From contig NZ_CP125296.1 of the NCBI RefSeq assembly GCF_030412785.1, positions 2,232,001-2,296,000 of the forward strand: a stretch of DNA of 64,000 bases, in the 5' to 3' direction. The notes beneath the pieces were generated by a model that saw nothing but the letters and a program-made list of their open reading frames with translations, was not told the DNA's origin and ran no database searches. The stretch comes from Paraburkholderia sabiae (GTDB taxonomy: Bacteria; Pseudomonadota; Gammaproteobacteria; Burkholderiales; Burkholderiaceae). Every line of letters begins with the position of its first letter. Position 1 is the stretch's first letter. Of the stretch, positions 60,909-64,000 are shown piece after piece. A program made the translations under genes and the position numbers.

Positions 60909-62444
60909 ATGAGACTTTCTACCCGACTGATTGTCCTGGTCACCACCGCGCTATTGGGGATAGCGTGCGTCGTCGCCCTGTCGCTGCACGAACTCAACGA
61001 TGCGCTGATCGCGAACCGTCAGGCCGAAGCCGTCAATCTGCTCACCAAGGCCGAGCACATGGTGCAGTCGTACCGCGAGCTGGAAGCGAGCGGCAAGATG
61101 ACACGCGACGAAGCCCAGGCCGCCGCGAAACGCACGCTGGACGCGCTCAACGCCGACAAGAAGAGCTACTACTGGGTGATGAACCCGAACGGCCTGATGC
61201 TCGTGCATCCCGTTGCCGAACTCGTCGGCAGGCGCATGGTCGGCAAAGGCGCATTGCCGGGCGAAACAGACCTGGACGCCTACGCGCGCGGTTTGTCGGC
61301 GAATCACTATGCGCTCGTCGACGTACTGATCCAGCGCTCGCCGAACGGCCCGTACGAAGCGAAATTGCAGGGTATCGTCGCGGTTCCCGAGTGGAACTGG
61401 TGGATCGGGACGGGCTTCTTCTACGACAACATCGAGGCCGCGTTCTGGCGCGCCGCCACGCGCCTGATCGCGATTTCGGCGGCGATTCTCGTTGCCGTGT
61501 GCCTGATGGCCTGGTACATGACGAAGAGCATTCGCAAGACGCTCGGCGGCGAGCCGGCGGACGCAGCGGCCTTCGCCGCGCAGATCGCGTCGGGCAATCT
61601 CGCGGCCGACATCAAGCTCGCCACGACGGACCGGCATAGCCTGATGTACGCGCTGCACGAGATGAAGCTGAAGCTCCGCGAACTCGTGCACGACATCCAG
61701 CAGACCAGCGAATCCATCGCGACCGGCTCGAGCGAAATCTCGCAAGGCAACACGGACCTGTCGCAACGCACCGAGGAACAGGCGGCATCGCTGCAGGAAA
61801 CGGCCGCCAGCATGGAGCAACTGACGACGACCGTGCAGCACAACGCCGACAATGCGCGTCAGGCGAGCCAGCTTGCATTGCAGGCGTCGGCGGCGAGCAG
61901 GAGCGGCGGCGACGCCGTCGATCAGGTCGTCGGCACGATGCAGGGCATCGTCGAGCAGTCGCACAAGATCGGCGACATCATCGGCGTGATCGAAGGCATT
62001 GCATTCCAGACGAACATTCTCGCGTTGAACGCAGCCGTGGAAGCGGCGCGTGCAGGCGAAGAAGGCCGCGGCTTCGCCGTCGTCGCGAGCGAAGTGCGCT
62101 CGCTCGCGCAACGCAGCGCGTCCGCTGCCAAGGACATCAAGGGGCTGATCGAAACGTCGGTTGCGCGCGTCGATCAAGGCACGAGTCAGGTCGCCGACGC
62201 GGGCGAACGGATGCGCGAGATCCTGCAATCGATCGCGCGCGTGAGCGACATCATGGGCGAAATCGCGGCGGCATCGACGGAACAAAGCACGGGCATCGAG
62301 CAGGTGAACCGCGCCGTCTCGCAGATGGACGAAGTGACCCAGCAGAACGCGGCGCTTGTCGAACAGGCCGCCGCTGCGGCAGGTTCACTCGACGATCAGG
62401 CCGCGCGTCTGCGTGCTTCCGTTTCGCAGTTCAGACTGAGCTGA
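60909..62444 (+). CDS. methyl-accepting chemotaxis protein with single Cache domain
   Basis: This 511-residue receptor has an N-terminal membrane segment ([20 protein letters not shown]). A periplasmic single Cache domain of about 145 residues follows ([20 protein letters not shown], then [18 protein letters not shown]), then a second membrane segment ([20 protein letters not shown]), HAMP, and a cytoplasmic signalling domain with methylation-type helices ([20 protein letters not shown]) and hairpin tip [20 protein letters not shown]. The sCache_2 type typically binds small carboxylates. The ATG at 60909 was chosen; a TTG at 60876 is in frame. It is followed by a classic terminator. Confidence 0.95.
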   Translation: MRLSTRLIVLVTTALLGIACVVALSLHELNDALIANRQAEAVNLLTKAEHMVQSYRELEASGKMTRDEAQAAAKRTLDALNADKKSYYWVMNPNGLMLVHPVAELVGRRMVGKGALPGETDLDAYARGLSANHYALVDVLIQRSPNGPYEAKLQGIVAVPEWNWWIGTGFFYDNIEAAFWRAATRLIAISAAILVAVCLMAWYMTKSIRKTLGGEPADAAAFAAQIASGNLAADIKLATTDRHSLMYALHEMKLKLRELVHDIQQTSESIATGSSEISQGNTDLSQRTEEQAASLQETAASMEQLTTTVQHNADNARQASQLALQASAASRSGGDAVDQVVGTMQGIVEQSHKIGDIIGVIEGIAFQTNILALNAAVEAARAGEEGRGFAVVASEVRSLAQRSASAAKDIKGLIETSVARVDQGTSQVADAGERMREILQSIARVSDIMGEIAAASTEQSTGIEQVNRAVSQMDEVTQQNAALVEQAAAAAGSLDDQAARLRASVSQFRLS

Positions 62445-62467
62445 TCGTTCGATTTCCGCTGAACGTG

Positions 62468-62505
62468 AAAAGGGCGCTGTGTCCAGACGCAGCGCCCTTT
62501 TTCTT
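62468..62505 (+). terminator. Rho-independent terminator of the chemotaxis gene
   Basis: Arms AAAAGGGCGCTG and CAGCGCCCTTTT enclose a 10-base loop and are followed by more T residues, 24 bases after the stop codon. The A-rich left side makes it bidirectional, serving also the minus-strand gene at 62529. Confidence 0.92.
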
Positions 62506-62528
62506 TCCATCTCAAGCGTAAAGCGGCA

Positions 62529-64000
62529 TCAGGGATTGGGTATGTACATCGGCATCGCTTCTTCCCACAGCGTATCCGTGATGGCGTGCTGATCGGTACC
62601 GTCGGCGTTCATCACCCAGTTCTGACCGTCGGGCTGGAAGCTGTTGTCGTACAGCGCGAGTTCGTCGCGGAAACCATACGTGCCCGAGCTATACGCGATG
62701 CGGCCGTCCCACGTCCACACGGCATGCCCCTGATTCGAGCCGTCGTCGGTCAGACGGCTCAGGCCCGTGCCGTCCGGCTTGATCGTGAACACGTCATAGT
62801 TGAATTTGTTCGGATCGCCCGGGTTGATCTGCTTGCGCGTGAAGACGATCTTCGTGCCATCCGGCGACCAGCCCGGCAGATTGTCCGTTTCCGTGGTCAG
62901 GACCGTCGTGGTGTGCGTATCGAGATCGAGAATGCGCAGTCCCTGCACCTTCTGGCTCCACACGCGATACACGATCTTCTTCCCATCCGGCGAATAGCTC
63001 GGAAAACCCGCATTGATCGAACCATCCGTGAGAAATTCCGGATGGCCGTCCATGCTGCCGTCCGACTTGATCCGCGCGATACGGCCCGGACCAGCGCCGC
63101 GCGTGAAGAACCAGTCGCCCACGCCGAACGCGACCCATTGCCGGTCCGGCGACCACGTCGGCTGAAACGCGCCCGCGAGCCCCTTCTTCACCATGTCGGG
63201 ATCGAGTCCGCTCGTCGACGGATCGTAGATGCGCGTGTAGCCGGAGAAGTCGGGGTTGATGATCGCGATCGACGAATTGATCGCCTTTTCCGTGTACACC
63301 AGCTTCTTGCGATCCGCCGAGAGTTGCGGGAACACATCGATGTACCGGTAATTCCACGCGCGATCGAAACTGTAGAGCGGCGCGCCGTTCGCGCGGGCCG
63401 GGCGGAACGTCACTTTCTCGTAGATCATCTTGCTGCCGTCCGCCGAATAGCGCGGCGAGCGTATGCCCGTATTGGCCGTCGAACGGAACGTGCCTGCCGT
63501 CGTATAGATGCCTTCCGTGTCGCCGCCCTTGACGTGATACGCGATGTTCGTCGCGTTCAGATATTGCGGGAACACCTTGAAACCGGGCGTCGACGTCAGA
63601 GCCGAACGCGCGAGGCTCGCGACGTCCACGGAAACCAGTTGCGAGCTGACGGAGTTGATTCCTTCGGGACGGTGCACGCCCCACGTCGACTCGACGGGCG
63701 TTTCGTAGAAGACGACGTGCTTGCCATCCGGCGACCACGACGGCGAGCCTTCGTCGAAACCAGCATTGCTCGCGATCTTCTTCCACCCCGAACCATCGGG
63801 CCGGATCAGATAGATGCTGCTTTCCTGCGTACGCTCCCAGCCGACGGGCAGATTATGGCCGCGCCAGTCCGAACCGATATCGGACGACAGCGCGAGCCAC
63901 TTGCCATCCGGCGACCACGACGGCCGGAAGTAGCTATGCGGTTTGCTCGCGTCGAACGGGATCGCGCCCGTGACGTTCTTCAGCGCGCCCGTCGCGATGT
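62529..64000 (-). CDS. TolB-like PD40 beta-propeller protein, 5' end outside window
   Basis: The frame is open from the stop at 62529 to the right edge of the window, giving about 490 residues without a start. It contains at least seven PD40-type blades with the (P)xWSPDGK core, such as YFRPSWSPDGKWLALSSD, EGSPSWSPDGKHVVFYE, RSPRYSADGSKMIYEKV, FPSYSPDGKKIVYRVW and LPGWSPDGTKIVFTRK. Internal Met or GTG codons should not be taken as starts. Such proteins resemble TolB or secreted propeller hydrolases; no peptidase domain is visible in this part. The signal sequence and function lie outside the window. Confidence 0.85.
   Translation of the reverse strand, partial: IATGALKNVTGAIPFDASKPHSYFRPSWSPDGKWLALSSDIGSDWRGHNLPVGWERTQESSIYLIRPDGSGWKKIASNAGFDEGSPSWSPDGKHVVFYETPVESTWGVHRPEGINSVSSQLVSVDVASLARSALTSTPGFKVFPQYLNATNIAYHVKGGDTEGIYTTAGTFRSTANTGIRSPRYSADGSKMIYEKVTFRPARANGAPLYSFDRAWNYRYIDVFPQLSADRKKLVYTEKAINSSIAIINPDFSGYTRIYDPSTSGLDPDMVKKGLAGAFQPTWSPDRQWVAFGVGDWFFTRGAGPGRIARIKSDGSMDGHPEFLTDGSINAGFPSYSPDGKKIVYRVWSQKVQGLRILDLDTHTTTVLTTETDNLPGWSPDGTKIVFTRKQINPGDPNKFNYDVFTIKPDGTGLSRLTDDGSNQGHAVWTWDGRIAYSSGTYGFRDELALYDNSFQPDGQNWVMNADGTDQHAITDTLWEEAMPMYIPNP

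Noticed and set aside
1..64000. CRISPR arrays, insertion sequences, integrases, tRNA and rRNA genes
   Set aside because: None could be recognised by eye: no regularly spaced repeats, transposase motifs or tRNA-like cloverleafs were noticed. A covariance-model scan would be needed to exclude small RNAs.

Overview
The window is high-GC, gene-dense DNA (roughly 60-65% G+C by eye) from a beta-proteobacterium. Two 16-stranded porins of the burkholderial type, several LysR, AraC, IclR and GntR regulators paired with small catabolic operons, and the general gene style point to the Burkholderiaceae, most likely a Paraburkholderia or Caballeronia replicon rich in accessory metabolism. This is inference; no rRNA, tRNA, replication gene, integrase, transposase or CRISPR array was seen.

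Layout. 1-8.8 kb: a UbiD-type decarboxylase cut by the window edge and its divergent LysR regulator, an exported alpha/beta hydrolase with a glutathione transferase, a DMT exporter, a GT1 glycosyltransferase, and a LysR/MFS divergent pair. 9-15 kb: a three-gene signalling operon of PAS-rich hybrid histidine kinase, KaiC-like double ATPase and second hybrid kinase. 15-23 kb: a GlxA-type AraC regulator, a lipoprotein, an ABC exporter, a Tat-exported clan GH-A glycosidase and a Tat-exported epoxide hydrolase. 22.8-28.5 kb: an HMG-CoA-lyase-like, CaiB-like, MFS and amidohydrolase operon divergent from an IclR regulator. 28.7-34.6 kb: a small secreted protein; an overlapping operon of DUF2000, enoyl-CoA hydratase, NQO-type quinone reductase and AraC regulator; a small catalase; and a Rieske-FAD reductase. 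34.9-40.6 kb: an exported argininosuccinate-lyase-like protein, an exported GGCT-fold protein, a large HExxH metalloprotease and a DMT permease.

40.8-54.4 kb is the most interesting region and looks like an onium-compound catabolic locus. It has a GbcA-like Rieske N-demethylase and its GbcB-like reductase 9 kb apart, a ProXWV-type betaine ABC importer, a DAO-family oxidase, a DapA-family lyase/aldolase, a PuuC-like aldehyde dehydrogenase, and LysR and GntR regulators. Behind the reductase lie two proteins from separate DMSP-lyase families: a DddP-like M24 protein and a DddQ/W/K-like cupin. Both keep the family active-site residues at exactly the family spacing. The Rieske and reductase genes carry nearly identical promoters (TTGACG-17 bp-AATACT plus an identical upstream block), which ties the two halves into one regulon.

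54.5-64 kb: a porin, a beta-propeller lipoprotein, an AraC regulator, a second porin, a Tsx-like outer-membrane channel, a chemotaxis receptor and a TolB-like propeller protein cut by the window end. Three copies of a spaced motif (CACAAAA-N4-GATTCGCT-N3-AYTTTT) lie in the promoter regions of the propeller lipoprotein, the second porin and the Tsx-like channel, suggesting a local regulon, probably under the AraC regulator.
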